A stretch of DNA of 64,000 nucleotides from Chryseolinea soli (GCF_003589925.1 NZ_CP032382.1:3100001-3164000); one strand, 5' to 3'; shown: positions 43,236-51,908, numbered from the stretch's first letter. Translations and numbers: made by a program. The notes: generated from the sequence alone by a model not told the origin.

Positions 43236-44372
43236 ATGCTGAAGTATTGTATGCTCACCCTATCCGCCCTGCTCATTTCTATTTTTTGCTTCGGTCAAAA
43301 TCCCAAGGCGGAAAAAGAACTACAAGCGGTGATCGACGATCTGGATGTGGTTGGCCTTTCCGTGGTGGTCGTGAACAAAGGCGACATCGTCTACAAGCAT
43401 CAATTCGGGATGCAGGATGTTGAAAAGAATATTCCACTCAGTGATCGCACCCTTTTCAGGATCGCGTCCATATCAAAATCATTTTCGGCCGTCGCGATCA
43501 TGCAGCTCATCGAGACCGGGAAGCTTAGCCTCGACGACGACGCCAGCAAACTGATGGGCTTCGCGGTAAGGAATCCTAAATATCCAGACAAGGTCATTAC
43601 ATTGAAAATGCTCTTGTCGCATACGTCCAGCGTCAACGATAGCCAGGGGTATTTCTACCTGGACCTGATCGACCCGGCCAAGAATCCCAACTGGGCAAAA
43701 TGTTATAGCGACTATGCGCCGGGAACAAAATACCTGTATTGCAATCTCAATTTCAACATGATCGGCGCCATCATCGAACGGCAGACCGGCGAACGGTTCG
43801 ACCAGCGCATCAAGCATCGCATTCTCGATCCACTCGGGCTCTATGGAGGCTACTGTGTCGACTCTTTGGATGCCTCGCGTTTTGCTACACTGTATGACTA
43901 TGATTCTTTGAACAAAAGTTTCACGCCGATGCCACAAGCCTATGCGCCTCGCACCGAGGAGATCAGGAACTACACCATGGGATACACCACGCCCGTGTTC
44001 TCGCCCACCGGAGGCATGAAGATCACGGCCGAAGACCTGGCGAAATACATGACCATGCACATGTATAACGGATCGTATAAAGGCGTGAAGATCATGTCTG
44101 AAAAAAGTGCTGAAAAGATGCGGGAGAAGATCTCCGAGGAAGAGGGCTATGGTATGGCCATGCGCACGGCGGCTGATCTCATCCCGGGAAAAGTACTGAA
44201 GGGCCACACCGGTTCGGCCTACGGACTTTACAGCGCGATGTTCTTCGACCCCAAAGACAAATTTGGTTTTGTAGTGATCACCAATGGATGCATTCCCGAC
44301 AACCAAAGTGATATCCGGAATGTGCTGAGCCGGTCTATGGTCATTCTCTACAACAACATCATCAAAAAGTAA
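43236..44372 (+). CDS. Class C beta-lactamase-like serine hydrolase (secreted)
   Basis: A 378-residue exported serine hydrolase. The ATG at 43236 gives a signal peptide (MLKYCMLTLSALLISIFCFGQ) and is preferred over one at 43212. Catalytic motifs: S78-I-S-K81 (RIASISKSFSAVAI), a YCN tyrosine motif (TKYLYCNLNFN) and HTG (GHTGSAYG). The superfamily includes D-Ala-D-Ala carboxypeptidases and esterases. It is only distantly similar to the serine hydrolase at 33939. The next gene starts 12 bp downstream and is probably co-transcribed. Confidence 0.9.
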   Translation: MLKYCMLTLSALLISIFCFGQNPKAEKELQAVIDDLDVVGLSVVVVNKGDIVYKHQFGMQDVEKNIPLSDRTLFRIASISKSFSAVAIMQLIETGKLSLDDDASKLMGFAVRNPKYPDKVITLKMLLSHTSSVNDSQGYFYLDLIDPAKNPNWAKCYSDYAPGTKYLYCNLNFNMIGAIIERQTGERFDQRIKHRILDPLGLYGGYCVDSLDASRFATLYDYDSLNKSFTPMPQAYAPRTEEIRNYTMGYTTPVFSPTGGMKITAEDLAKYMTMHMYNGSYKGVKIMSEKSAEKMREKISEEEGYGMAMRTAADLIPGKVLKGHTGSAYGLYSAMFFDPKDKFGFVVITNGCIPDNQSDIRNVLSRSMVILYNNIIKK

Positions 44373-44384
44373 TTTGTTAAAATC

Positions 44385-45563
44385 ATGAAATCGATTTACA
44401 AAAAAGGCACGGATGCCGTATGGGCCGGTGAAGGCAACGTCAACACCAAGGGCGCAACCACCACACCCATCGTTAATAGCGTAACGTTTGCCTACGAGGA
44501 TCTGGACGAATGGCACAATGTGGCAACGGGAAAAGAACCCGGGTATATCTATAGCCGCAACACCAACCCAACGGTGGCGGCACTGGAAGAAAAGATTCGC
44601 GTATTGGAGGGAGCGGAAGCTGCCACATCGTTCTCCACGGGCATGGCCGCGATCAGCAACAGCCTGTTCACATTTTTACCCGCGGGAAAAAGGGTGGTTT
44701 CGCTAAAGGATACCTATGGCGGCACCAGCAAAGTGTTTCTTGATTTTCTTCCCCAGTATAACGTGGATGTAAAACTTTGCGACACGACCGACCACGAAAT
44801 GATCGAGGCCGAAGTGGCCAAAGGATGCGACCTGCTCTATCTCGAAACCCCGACAAATCCCACGCTGAAGATCGTAGACATCAAGCGCCTCGCAGCGGCG
44901 GCAAAGAAAGTGGGAGCGATCACGATGGTGGACAACACCTTTGCCACACCGATCAATCAAAATCCCCTTGAACTTGGCGCCGACCTGGTGGTGCACAGCG
45001 CGACAAAATTTTTATGCGGCCACTCCGACGCTATGGGCGGATTGGTGGCGGGTAAGGAAGCGTTGGTAAAGAAGGTTTTTAGTTTTCGCGAGATCAACGG
45101 CGCAAGCCTGCAGTCCGATCCGGCCTACATGATCGCTCGCGGAATGAAGACACTGGAGTTGAGAGTGGAACGTCAAAATGCATCGGCGTTAAAAATTGCC
45201 CACTATCTTCAGCAGCATCCGAAGGTCAAAGACGTTTTCTATCCCGGGTTGGAAAGTCATCACGGGCATGCTATTGCGAGATCTCAGATGCGCGGTTTCG
45301 GAGGGATGATGAGTTTTTCTTTGGATGGCGGCTGGGAGTTGGTTAAAAAATTTCTGCCGGCCTTGAAACTTGTTCACCTGGGCGCCAGCCTGGGATCGGT
45401 AAGCACTCTCGCAGGTCCTCCGCGAACAACCAGTCACGTCGAGCTGACTGAAAAACAACGCCGGTTGCTCGGCATTCCCGAGAGCCTGGTGCGCTATTCC
45501 GTGGGCATTGAAAACGTAGACGACCTTCTGGCCGACCTGGAAAGTGCAATGAAGAAAATTTGA
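44385..45563 (+). CDS. Cystathionine gamma-synthase family PLP enzyme
   Basis: A 392-residue fold-type I PLP enzyme of the trans-sulfuration family (cystathionine gamma-synthase, gamma-lyase or methionine gamma-lyase). Motifs: YSRNTNPTVAALEEKI, SFSTGMAAIS, DLLYLETPTNPTLKIVDI, MVDNTFATP and the PLP lysine in VVHSATKFLCGH. LAGPPRTTSH near the C-terminus and RYSVGIENVDDLLADL are also standard. The exact reaction (synthesis or lysis) cannot be decided. It follows a serine hydrolase gene by 12 bp. Confidence 0.92.
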   Translation: MKSIYKKGTDAVWAGEGNVNTKGATTTPIVNSVTFAYEDLDEWHNVATGKEPGYIYSRNTNPTVAALEEKIRVLEGAEAATSFSTGMAAISNSLFTFLPAGKRVVSLKDTYGGTSKVFLDFLPQYNVDVKLCDTTDHEMIEAEVAKGCDLLYLETPTNPTLKIVDIKRLAAAAKKVGAITMVDNTFATPINQNPLELGADLVVHSATKFLCGHSDAMGGLVAGKEALVKKVFSFREINGASLQSDPAYMIARGMKTLELRVERQNASALKIAHYLQQHPKVKDVFYPGLESHHGHAIARSQMRGFGGMMSFSLDGGWELVKKFLPALKLVHLGASLGSVSTLAGPPRTTSHVELTEKQRRLLGIPESLVRYSVGIENVDDLLADLESAMKKI

Positions 45564-45949
45564 CGGGGGATCGTTAATGAAACCTTGGAAAAAATTTCAG
45601 ACGATCACTGAAAGCAGCACGGCAACAGTGGGCTTCCATTGAACTGGAAACGCCACTTGTGCGTTGTCTAATAAAGGCGTAATCGGAGAGCAATAGCGCG
45701 CTTTTTGCCCCTTTTAGAGACAATAGGTTCATAACTTAATTGGTCGTATCTTTACGCGTCAATTGCGGATTCTTTTAATTCACTGCCGAAATTTCCCCTC
45801 GGAATTGTAGTTTCTTAATCCTTTCCACAATTAATACGGAATGTTTTGTGTGAAAGCACATCTTTCGCACGTGTGGTAGTGCCTGCAATGGGAGTGCATG
45901 GGTCCAATGGAGTCGTTCACCTCCGTTTTTAATTCTTACTTCTTCAATA
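45564..45949 (+). other. Long leader region of the desaturase gene
   Basis: 386 bp without a convincing gene. It contains a TATCTTTA box (45747-45754, one base off the Bacteroidota -7 consensus) and a 9-bp stem with one mismatch (45848-45856 with 45862-45870) about 80 bp before the desaturase ATG. A long structured 5' leader is thus possible. Confidence 0.4.
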
Positions 45950-47044
45950 ATGCAACAATCGAAGTCATTAACTTTTGCGACGTCGAATCGTGATTTTTCA
46001 GCTACGCTCAATAAGCGCGTAAACGAGTATTTTAAAAATCATAACATCAATCGTCATGCAAACGGCGAAATGGTGGTGAAGACCCTCGTTATGTTTGCCG
46101 CCTACTTTGTTCCCTACAGCCTGATCCTGGCCAACGTTGTGACGGGAAACATCGCCTTGCTCGCCTCGGTGGTGGTGATGAGTCTCGGTCTGGCAGGGAT
46201 CGGCCTGTCCGTGATGCACGACGCCAATCACGGCGCCTATGCCAAAGAGAAATGGCTCAATGTGCTGATCGGATATTCTCTGAATTTGATCGGCGCCAAC
46301 GCCTTCAACTGGAAGATGCAGCACAACGTATTGCATCACACCTACACCAACGTGCACGAGGAAGACGAAGACATCAGTCCGCGCGGAGCGCTGCGCATGA
46401 CGCCACACACCGCCTGGAAAAAAGTGCACAAGTATCAATTCATCTACGCCTGGTTTCTTTATGGATTGATGACGATCGTTTGGCTTTTCTTTAAAGATTA
46501 CGTCCGCATCGTTCGCTATCATCAATCGGGCCTCGCGAAAAAACAAAATGCCAACATCACCACCGAGTGGTTCATCCTGATCTTTAGCAAGCTTTTGTAT
46601 ATCACCTACATTTTTGTGCTGCCCGTGTTGTTCACACCCTTGTTGTGGTGGCAGATCATCATCGGCATTGTATTGATGCACTATATCGCCGGCTTTATCC
46701 TGGCCATCATCTTTCAGCCCGCGCACGTGATCGAAGGCACGGAATTCCCGTTGCCCGACGACACGAACATGCTGGAAAATAATTGGGCTGTGCACCAGCT
46801 CCTGACGACAACCAATTTTGGAAACAAAAGCCGTTGGTTCTCCTGGTATGTGGGAGGACTAAATTTTCAGATCGAACATCATTTGTTTCCCACCATCTGC
46901 CATGTGCATTACCGGAAGATCGCGGGCATCGTAAAAGATACTGCTGCAGAGTTTGGATTGCCCTATAAAAGCACGCGCACGTTCTTCCAGGCGCTGGTCT
47001 TGCATGGACGGTTATTGAAGCAATTGGGTGCACGCCCCGTTTGA
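45950..47044 (+). CDS. Membrane fatty acid desaturase (acyl-CoA or acyl-lipid)
   Basis: A 364-residue integral membrane di-iron desaturase. The three histidine boxes are complete: HDANHGAY, HNVLHHTYTN and QIEHHLFPTICHVHY. Hydrophobic pairs flank them (about residues 45-90 and 155-240). The QIEHH third box is usual in front-end and delta-9-type desaturases. It would introduce double bases in membrane acyl chains, changing fluidity; in Bacteroidota such genes often respond to cold. An rpoD-like gene and cold-shock genes follow on the same strand. Confidence 0.92.
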   Translation: MQQSKSLTFATSNRDFSATLNKRVNEYFKNHNINRHANGEMVVKTLVMFAAYFVPYSLILANVVTGNIALLASVVVMSLGLAGIGLSVMHDANHGAYAKEKWLNVLIGYSLNLIGANAFNWKMQHNVLHHTYTNVHEEDEDISPRGALRMTPHTAWKKVHKYQFIYAWFLYGLMTIVWLFFKDYVRIVRYHQSGLAKKQNANITTEWFILIFSKLLYITYIFVLPVLFTPLLWWQIIIGIVLMHYIAGFILAIIFQPAHVIEGTEFPLPDDTNMLENNWAVHQLLTTTNFGNKSRWFSWYVGGLNFQIEHHLFPTICHVHYRKIAGIVKDTAAEFGLPYKSTRTFFQALVLHGRLLKQLGARPV

Positions 47045-47111
47045 GGTTGATACATTCTTCAAGAAATAGTTCCATCGGTGTTTTGAATTCATTGGTTTAA
47101 TCACCCGCAAC

Positions 47112-47975
47112 ATGAAGCAGCTCAAGATTACCAAGCAGATCACCAACCGCGAAATGCAATCGCTGGATAAGTATTTGCAGGAGATCGGCAAGGTGGACCT
47201 GATCACGGCCGAGGCCGAGGTGGATCTGGCGCGGCGGATACGACAGGGGGATGCCGCGGCACTGGACAAAATGGTGAAGGCTAATTTGCGTTTCGTCGTT
47301 TCTGTGGCCAAGCAATATCAGAACAACGGTCTCGCCCTCGGAGACCTGATCAACGAAGGCAACCTGGGCCTGATCAAAGCAGCGATGCGATTTGACGAGA
47401 CACGCGGTTTTAAATTCATTTCCTATGCGGTGTGGTGGATCCGTCAATCCGTTTTGCAGGCATTGGCCGAGCAATCGCGCGTGGTGAGACTTCCGTTGAA
47501 TCGCGTGGGGGCCCTCAACAAAATGCACAAGGAGTTCGCGGCACTGGAACAAAAATTTCAGCGCGAGCCTTCCCCGGCCGAGCTCGCAGAATCGATGAAT
47601 GTTTCGCTGGAAGAAGTGGAATCCAGCATGCGCTTTACCGGGCGGCAGGTTTCGGTAGACGCACCGTTGAGCCAGGGCGAAGACGGCAGCTTGTTGGATG
47701 TGTTGGCCAGCACCAGCGCTGAAACACCGGATGCTGATCTCATGCTCCACTCGATGAAGGGGGAGATCAACCGTGCACTGGCGGCGTTGACCCACCGCGA
47801 GTCGGAAGTGATTTCCAGCTACTTCGGTCTCAATGGTCACCAACCCATGACCCTCGACGAAATCGGCACGCGCTTTAACCTGACCCGTGAGCGCGTAAGG
47901 CAAATAAAAGAAAAAGCTACCCGGCGCCTGCAAACCCTCACCAAGGGCAGATCGCTGCGCGCATACCTGGAATAA
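47112..47975 (+). CDS. Primary-type (RpoD/SigA-like) sigma factor
   Basis: A 287-residue sigma-70 factor without region 1.1, the normal Bacteroidota form. It starts [22 protein letters not shown], with key residues [14 protein letters not shown]. Region 2 is fully conserved ([47 protein letters not shown]), region 3 carries VRLPLNRVG, and region 4 ends [16 protein letters not shown]. Regions 3 and 4 differ at many positions from the usual housekeeping copy (for example [17 protein letters not shown]), so this may be a paralogue rather than the main rpoD. Lies 67 bp after the desaturase gene. Confidence 0.9.
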   Translation: MKQLKITKQITNREMQSLDKYLQEIGKVDLITAEAEVDLARRIRQGDAAALDKMVKANLRFVVSVAKQYQNNGLALGDLINEGNLGLIKAAMRFDETRGFKFISYAVWWIRQSVLQALAEQSRVVRLPLNRVGALNKMHKEFAALEQKFQREPSPAELAESMNVSLEEVESSMRFTGRQVSVDAPLSQGEDGSLLDVLASTSAETPDADLMLHSMKGEINRALAALTHRESEVISSYFGLNGHQPMTLDEIGTRFNLTRERVRQIKEKATRRLQTLTKGRSLRAYLE

Positions 47976-48003
47976 AATCCCCTACAGCAAACCAATCCTT
48001 CAA

Positions 48004-48363
48004 ATGGACATCTTGAATTCTATGACGCCAACCGTTTATCTTTCTTTGTGGAATAAGTATCGCCCCGTGATCGTGCACCTCATGCTGGCTGCCGGCGACG
48101 GTCCGCAACAATACAAACTTTTCAGTCACGAGTTCAAAGCGCTGGCCGCGAAGGAAAAGACGTTCTCCTTTGTGTTGCAAGCCTTCCGCGGCAAATCGAC
48201 AAACGGCATCCGGAAATCGTTCGCCGCCCAGGACTTGCTGAGCATGCTCAACACCTCACGCAAGGCCAGCGAACAAATGGAGAAATATGGCTTCGAATTC
48301 AAACTCGACAGCCAGTTTGTGCTGCACGTTACGCGATTGCAGGCTGCGGATGAGCAATCGTGA
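48004..48363 (+). CDS. Conserved-looking small protein, unknown function
   Basis: A 119-residue soluble protein (TPTVYLSLWNKYRPVIVHLML, QQYKLFSHEFKALAAKEKTF, RGKSTNGIRKSFAAQDLLSML). It has no signal or membrane segment and no motif I recognise. It starts 28 bp after the sigma factor gene on the same strand, so co-transcription with it is likely; a regulatory partner role for the sigma factor is a guess from position. A second in-frame ATG at 48022 is possible. Confidence 0.6.
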   Translation: MDILNSMTPTVYLSLWNKYRPVIVHLMLAAGDGPQQYKLFSHEFKALAAKEKTFSFVLQAFRGKSTNGIRKSFAAQDLLSMLNTSRKASEQMEKYGFEFKLDSQFVLHVTRLQAADEQS

Positions 48364-48435
48364 GGTTTCGCGACCGATCGCGCGACAACGATGGGATTAT
48401 AGGCCGCGGGAATAGGTTTACCGGTAATAAAGGTT

Positions 48436-48443
48436 TACCTTTG
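48436..48443 (+). promoter_or_regulatory. Candidate -7 element of the cold-shock gene (TACCTTTG)
   Basis: TACCTTTG matches TAnnTTTG. It would give a leader of about 175 nt before the csp ATG, as expected for cold-shock mRNAs. No clear -33 box is seen. Confidence 0.35.
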
Positions 48444-48625
48444 TGACGTAGTTCAAGTGAATTGGAAACAAGACTGATACATCGTTGTCTTTTTTCCTTC
48501 TTTAATTTCCCAATCCCTCATTACACTTCGCCCTGTGATTTCTTCGGGCAAAATTTAATGCGATCGTATCGGTGATTATCGGGCTGGCTGCAGCGTAAAA
48601 CGATGCTTTTATAAAACATTACAAA

Positions 48626-48817
48626 ATGCAAGGAACAGTAAAATTTTTCAATGACGCCAAAGGTTTTGGTTTCATTAAGCCCTCGAACTCGAACGAACAA
48701 GACATCTTCGTTCATTCCTCCGGGCTGATCGACGAAATTCGTGAAAACGATGAAGTGGAATATGAAGTGGAAAAAGGCAAGAAGGGCTTGAACGCCGTGA
48801 AAGTGAAGCTGGTTTAA
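48626..48817 (+). CDS. Cold-shock protein, CspA family
   Basis: A 63-residue single cold-shock domain. Both RNA-binding motifs are intact: RNP1 as KGFGFIKP and RNP2 as DIFVHSS. The ending KGKKGLNAVKVKLV is standard. It binds single-stranded RNA/DNA and melts secondary structure at low temperature. Preceded by a leader of about 260 bp free of genes and followed by an intrinsic terminator, so it is monocistronic. It is convergent with a second cold-shock domain gene at 49304-49756. Confidence 0.95.
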   Translation: MQGTVKFFNDAKGFGFIKPSNSNEQDIFVHSSGLIDEIRENDEVEYEVEKGKKGLNAVKVKLV

Positions 48818-48843
48818 TTCCACTGTCTTCAATAAAAATGCAA

Positions 48844-48878
48844 AGAGGCTGTCTCAAAAGGGCAGCCTCTTCTTTTTT
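48844..48878 (+). terminator. Intrinsic terminator of the cold-shock gene
   Basis: AGAGGCTG (48844-48851) pairs with CAGCCTCT (48863-48870) and is followed by a T-rich run. The loop contains AAAAGGG, as does the terminator of the opposite cold-shock gene. Confidence 0.9.
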
Positions 48879-48959
48879 GATTGAGTTTATTCGCGATAGT
48901 CCTAGTGTTAACAAACGGAACAACCGTTGGCGCTGACATCGGATGCTCACTTTGGATTA

Positions 48960-49250
48960 AATAACCCCAGGCTTTAGCCTGGGGTTAGCGCAGTCGCTAG
49001 CAACTGCGCTACGCTCGCACCTAACAAGTAGCACGAACGTTCATAGCGCACCTTCACTACCTCCGGCCTCGAAGTGCAATTAGGCCGCTCCGCCCAAAGG
49101 ATACGAGCACACCAGAAGAGAGGGGCTCGCCGTGTCGCCCACAGGGCAGTGTGTACGGTTGGTGTCATGAAACGTGAAGATCGATCCGGCTTTCCGATGG
49201 CACCATTTTCATTTCATGCCGCTAACCCCAGGCTAAAGCCTGGGGTTATT
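48960..49250. mobile_element. 291-bp REP/MITE-like element with 31-bp palindromic inverted repeats
   Basis: The ends (48960-48990 and 49220-49250) are exact reverse complements over 31 bp. Each end is itself a near-perfect palindrome: TAACCCCAGGCT and AGCCTGGGGTTA pair over 12 bp around a 2-base loop. A second palindrome (GCGCAGT...ACTGCGC, 48988-49009) sits inside the left end. The interior codes for nothing recognisable; a 64-codon frame inside it is not believable. The structure resembles REP/BIME elements moved by REP-associated tyrosine transposases (RAYT). No transposase is in this window and no target duplication is visible. It lies exactly between the terminators of two convergent cold-shock genes. 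Confidence 0.75.
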
Positions 49251-49287
49251 AAAAAAAAAGACTGCCCTTTTGTGGCAGCCTTTTTTT
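49251..49287 (-). terminator. Intrinsic (probably bidirectional) terminator of the minus-strand cold-shock gene
   Basis: On the minus strand GGCTGCC (49280-49274) pairs with GGGCAGTC (49267-49260) and is followed by nine Ts (49259-49251). On the plus strand the same hairpin is followed by seven Ts (49281-49287). Its U-run directly touches the right end of the REP-like element. Confidence 0.85.
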
Positions 49288-49303
49288 GCTTTGAGGGCAA
49301 GAT

Positions 49304-49756
49304 CTATTTAAGCAGTCTTACTTTTATGGCGTTTAATCCCTTGGGACCTTGTTCGGTTTCGAAAGTCACCATGTCGTTGTCTTTGATGGTGTTGAGCAAC
49401 ACATTGCTGGAGACAAAAACATTCCGGCCGGTTTCGTTGTCTTTGATAAAGCCAAATCCTTTGGCGTAGTTAAAGAACATGACCTTTCCTTGCCGGGTCT
49501 TCACGTGGACGGTTTCGCCCGTGTTGCGCGATCCGGTAACAATGTCGGCGGTGTTGATGGTGCTCTTTTTGACGGTTGCGTCAGGTGGTTTGTTGGTCAG
49601 GTTCCCGTTTTCGTCAACATAGGCGACCATATTTTCCCAAGAGGTGTCTTTGGGCGCGGCTTTGCGTTCTTCTTTACGCTGCTCTTTTTCTTTGCGCTTC
49701 TGTAATTTTCTTTTTTCGAGGTCTTTTTTGCTGAACGATTCTTGTGGTCGGGCCAT
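49304..49756 (-). CDS. Cold-shock domain protein with charged N-terminal extension
   Basis: A 150-residue protein. Residues 1-40 are a lysine/arginine/glutamate-rich helix (FSKKDLEKRKLQKRKEKEQR), then a linker, then a cold-shock domain from about residue 86. RNP1 is kept (YAKGFGFIKD) but the usual histidine of RNP2 is replaced (NVFVSSN in place of DIFVH). Extended cold-shock proteins of this kind are common in Bacteroidota and probably bind RNA or ribosomes through the basic arm. Convergent with the short cold-shock gene; carries its own terminator. Confidence 0.9.
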   Translation of the reverse strand: MARPQESFSKKDLEKRKLQKRKEKEQRKEERKAAPKDTSWENMVAYVDENGNLTNKPPDATVKKSTINTADIVTGSRNTGETVHVKTRQGKVMFFNYAKGFGFIKDNETGRNVFVSSNVLLNTIKDNDMVTFETEQGPKGLNAIKVRLLK

Positions 49757-49969
49757 GTAATGTGGGTTGGTGAATACTGGAGAAAGGAACCTTGGTGAAT
49801 CGGGATGGCCTAGAAGGCTAAGTTTCTCTCAAAACAGGAAGGATGCGTAAAGATACGGTTTAATATCCAAAAACCGGGTGAACGGAATGAAACTATTCTG
49901 GCCGTCTGGATTTGCGCGTTTTGAAGTATTCTATACGCAAAACCTTACGTCGGTTCCCGGGGTTCAGTC

Positions 49970-50022
49970 TACTTTTGAAGCTGTAGAAAAGGCCCGTCGC
50001 AGCAAGAGCGATCTTGCTGCGA
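49970..50022 (+). promoter_or_regulatory. Candidate promoter and 5'-end stem-loop of the metallophosphoesterase gene
   Basis: TACTTTTG (49970-49977) fits the Bacteroidota -7 consensus. Twenty bases on, TCGCAGCAAGA (49997-50007) and TCTTGCTGCGA (50012-50022) form a perfect 11-bp stem closed by GCGA, a GNRA tetraloop. It is not followed by Ts, so it is not a terminator; if the promoter is right it would sit at the very 5' end of the transcript. The rest of the 388-bp gap 49757-50144 shows no gene. Confidence 0.5.
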
Positions 50023-50144
50023 GAAACACGATGTTGAACGGCTTTTGTCTATGGTAGAATTTTAGTTTGGGTAACAGGTAAGGGCCGGCTAGATGTTTGA
50101 ATCAAGCATTCCGGCTCCTTCCTTTTTTTGACAACGCCGGTTAT

Positions 50145-51908
50145 ATGCGCTACATCTTTATCGCTTCCATTTTTATCTTCTCGTTAATATCCTGTCACAA
50201 AACACCACCCCAGTCCCGGGGTTCTGTGGCCGGCGTGATGGACACGGTGATCAGCCGGCTCTATGCCAACGTTCCGGAAGCGGAGTTTAACAAGATCGAC
50301 GACGCCTTTATGCGCCAATTTGTGACCGATGAAGAGCGACAGGTGCTGGCGACGCGCTACCAGTATTTTACCGCGGACGTTCCGGTCACGGTGTCCATCA
50401 TGCGCGACAAAGGCCAGGCCGTTGTTCCGTTTTGGTTGGAGCCGGCAGGGTTTGCAAAAACGACCCTGGAGGTGAAGAACGAGGAGTATACCTACGAGGT
50501 ATGGCAAAAAAATTTCCCGGCCGGTCAGGTCGCGCTGGGCATCAATGGTTTTGACAAACATCGTCCCGTCTATTTCGTGAGTGTTGCACCCCAGAACAAA
50601 GGAGAGCATCTCGCCCTGACGGGAATATATCCCGGCTACCCCGTAGACACGTTGCGCGTGGGAGCGTTCACCTATCACGACTGGTCGGGCCTGGTAATCA
50701 CGGAAGTTCCCGAAGCCTTGCAAGGCCAGGCATTGTTCACCACGGTTCGGGGCCGGGCACGCGAGGCGCATGTGGTGGACGCCTTTCGGAAAACGCAGTT
50801 TCCGTCTCATGCCGAACCCGACCAAATTCTGCTGACCTGGAGCGCCTCACCCCAAACCAGCATCGACGTACAATGGCGCACCGCCCCTTCCGTTGCCCAG
50901 GGATCGGTGAAGTATTGGGTGGAAGGGACAACCGACACGTTGGTCACAAAAGCGTCCCTGAACCAAATCCAGGACCGCATGCTGTTCAATGACCGGTACG
51001 TCAACCGTTTCACGGCGCAACTCGCCAATTTGCGCCCCGGCACGCACTACGGCTACTGCGTGGGCGCAGGCTTGGGGTGGTCGACGGCGCGATCGTTCCG
51101 GACGGAAGGGGAGAAAACCGATGACTTCACCTTCGTGTGGTTTGGCGATACACATTGCTTTCCCGATTCGGGTAAGCTGGTGTCGTTGGCTGACAAGAAC
51201 AATAAAGACGCAGCATTCTATTCCATCGCCGGCGACATTGTGAGCACGGGCCTCAACCGCGACGACTGGGACCACCTGTTTGGCTATTCGCACGATGTGT
51301 TCTCACGCAAGCCCTTGATGCCCGTGCCCGGGAATCACGACCGGCAAGACGGTTTAGGCGCGCAGCTTTACTACGACCTGTTTAGTTTGCCCAAAAATGC
51401 GCCCCGCGGCGTCGACCAGGAATCGAGCTATGCTTTTGAATATGGCAACGCGCTTTTTATCATGATCGACGCCACCTCCGAAGTCGATGCCCACACACCG
51501 TGGATCGAAGAGCAACTGGCCAACACCAAGGCTACCTGGAAGTTTGTGATGTTTCATTTTCCACCCTACAATTTTGAAGAACCGTATCTCGATATTCAAA
51601 AGGCTTGGGTTCCCCTTTTTGACAAATATCATGTCGACATGGTTTTGGGTGGACACATTCACTACTACATGCGCTCCAACCCGATGTTTGCCGGAAAGGT
51701 GGTGGACAACTTTGGCAAGGGTACGGTATATGCCATCTCCATCAGCATTCCCAGCAAGCATGACGCCATGACACCGGAATCCTATGCCGTGAAACAATAT
51801 GACCGTGGATACTTTTATCAGCGCATGGAAATTCATGACAAGTCGCTCACCTATACTGCCGTGGACAGTGAGGGCGCGGTAAAGGATACGTTCACCATTC
51901 GAAAATAG
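50145..51908 (+). CDS. Purple-acid-phosphatase-like metallophosphoesterase lipoprotein
   Basis: A 587-residue exported lipoprotein (FSLISC lipobox; ATG at 50145 preferred to a TTG at 50097). After about 200 residues of unknown fold comes a fibronectin-III-like domain (ILLTWSASPQTSIDVQWRT) and a calcineurin-type phosphoesterase: D335-x-H337 (WFGDTHCF), IAGDIVSTG, G396-N-H-D399, HFPPYN and G502-G-H-I-H506. This layout matches purple acid phosphatases, but no tyrosine ligand diagnostic of them is certain. Probably a surface or periplasmic phosphatase. It is the first gene of a co-oriented run to the end of the window. Confidence 0.88.
   Translation: MRYIFIASIFIFSLISCHKTPPQSRGSVAGVMDTVISRLYANVPEAEFNKIDDAFMRQFVTDEERQVLATRYQYFTADVPVTVSIMRDKGQAVVPFWLEPAGFAKTTLEVKNEEYTYEVWQKNFPAGQVALGINGFDKHRPVYFVSVAPQNKGEHLALTGIYPGYPVDTLRVGAFTYHDWSGLVITEVPEALQGQALFTTVRGRAREAHVVDAFRKTQFPSHAEPDQILLTWSASPQTSIDVQWRTAPSVAQGSVKYWVEGTTDTLVTKASLNQIQDRMLFNDRYVNRFTAQLANLRPGTHYGYCVGAGLGWSTARSFRTEGEKTDDFTFVWFGDTHCFPDSGKLVSLADKNNKDAAFYSIAGDIVSTGLNRDDWDHLFGYSHDVFSRKPLMPVPGNHDRQDGLGAQLYYDLFSLPKNAPRGVDQESSYAFEYGNALFIMIDATSEVDAHTPWIEEQLANTKATWKFVMFHFPPYNFEEPYLDIQKAWVPLFDKYHVDMVLGGHIHYYMRSNPMFAGKVVDNFGKGTVYAISISIPSKHDAMTPESYAVKQYDRGYFYQRMEIHDKSLTYTAVDSEGAVKDTFTIRK

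Noticed and set aside
43479..44516. 345-codon minus-strand open frame
   Set aside because: Antisense to a serine hydrolase with intact SxxK, YxN and HTG motifs.
47097..47933. 278-codon minus-strand open frame
   Set aside because: Antisense to the highly conserved sigma factor.
48974..49168. 64-codon frame inside the REP-like element
   Set aside because: It runs through the palindromic end and has no transposase motif, so it is not called as a gene.
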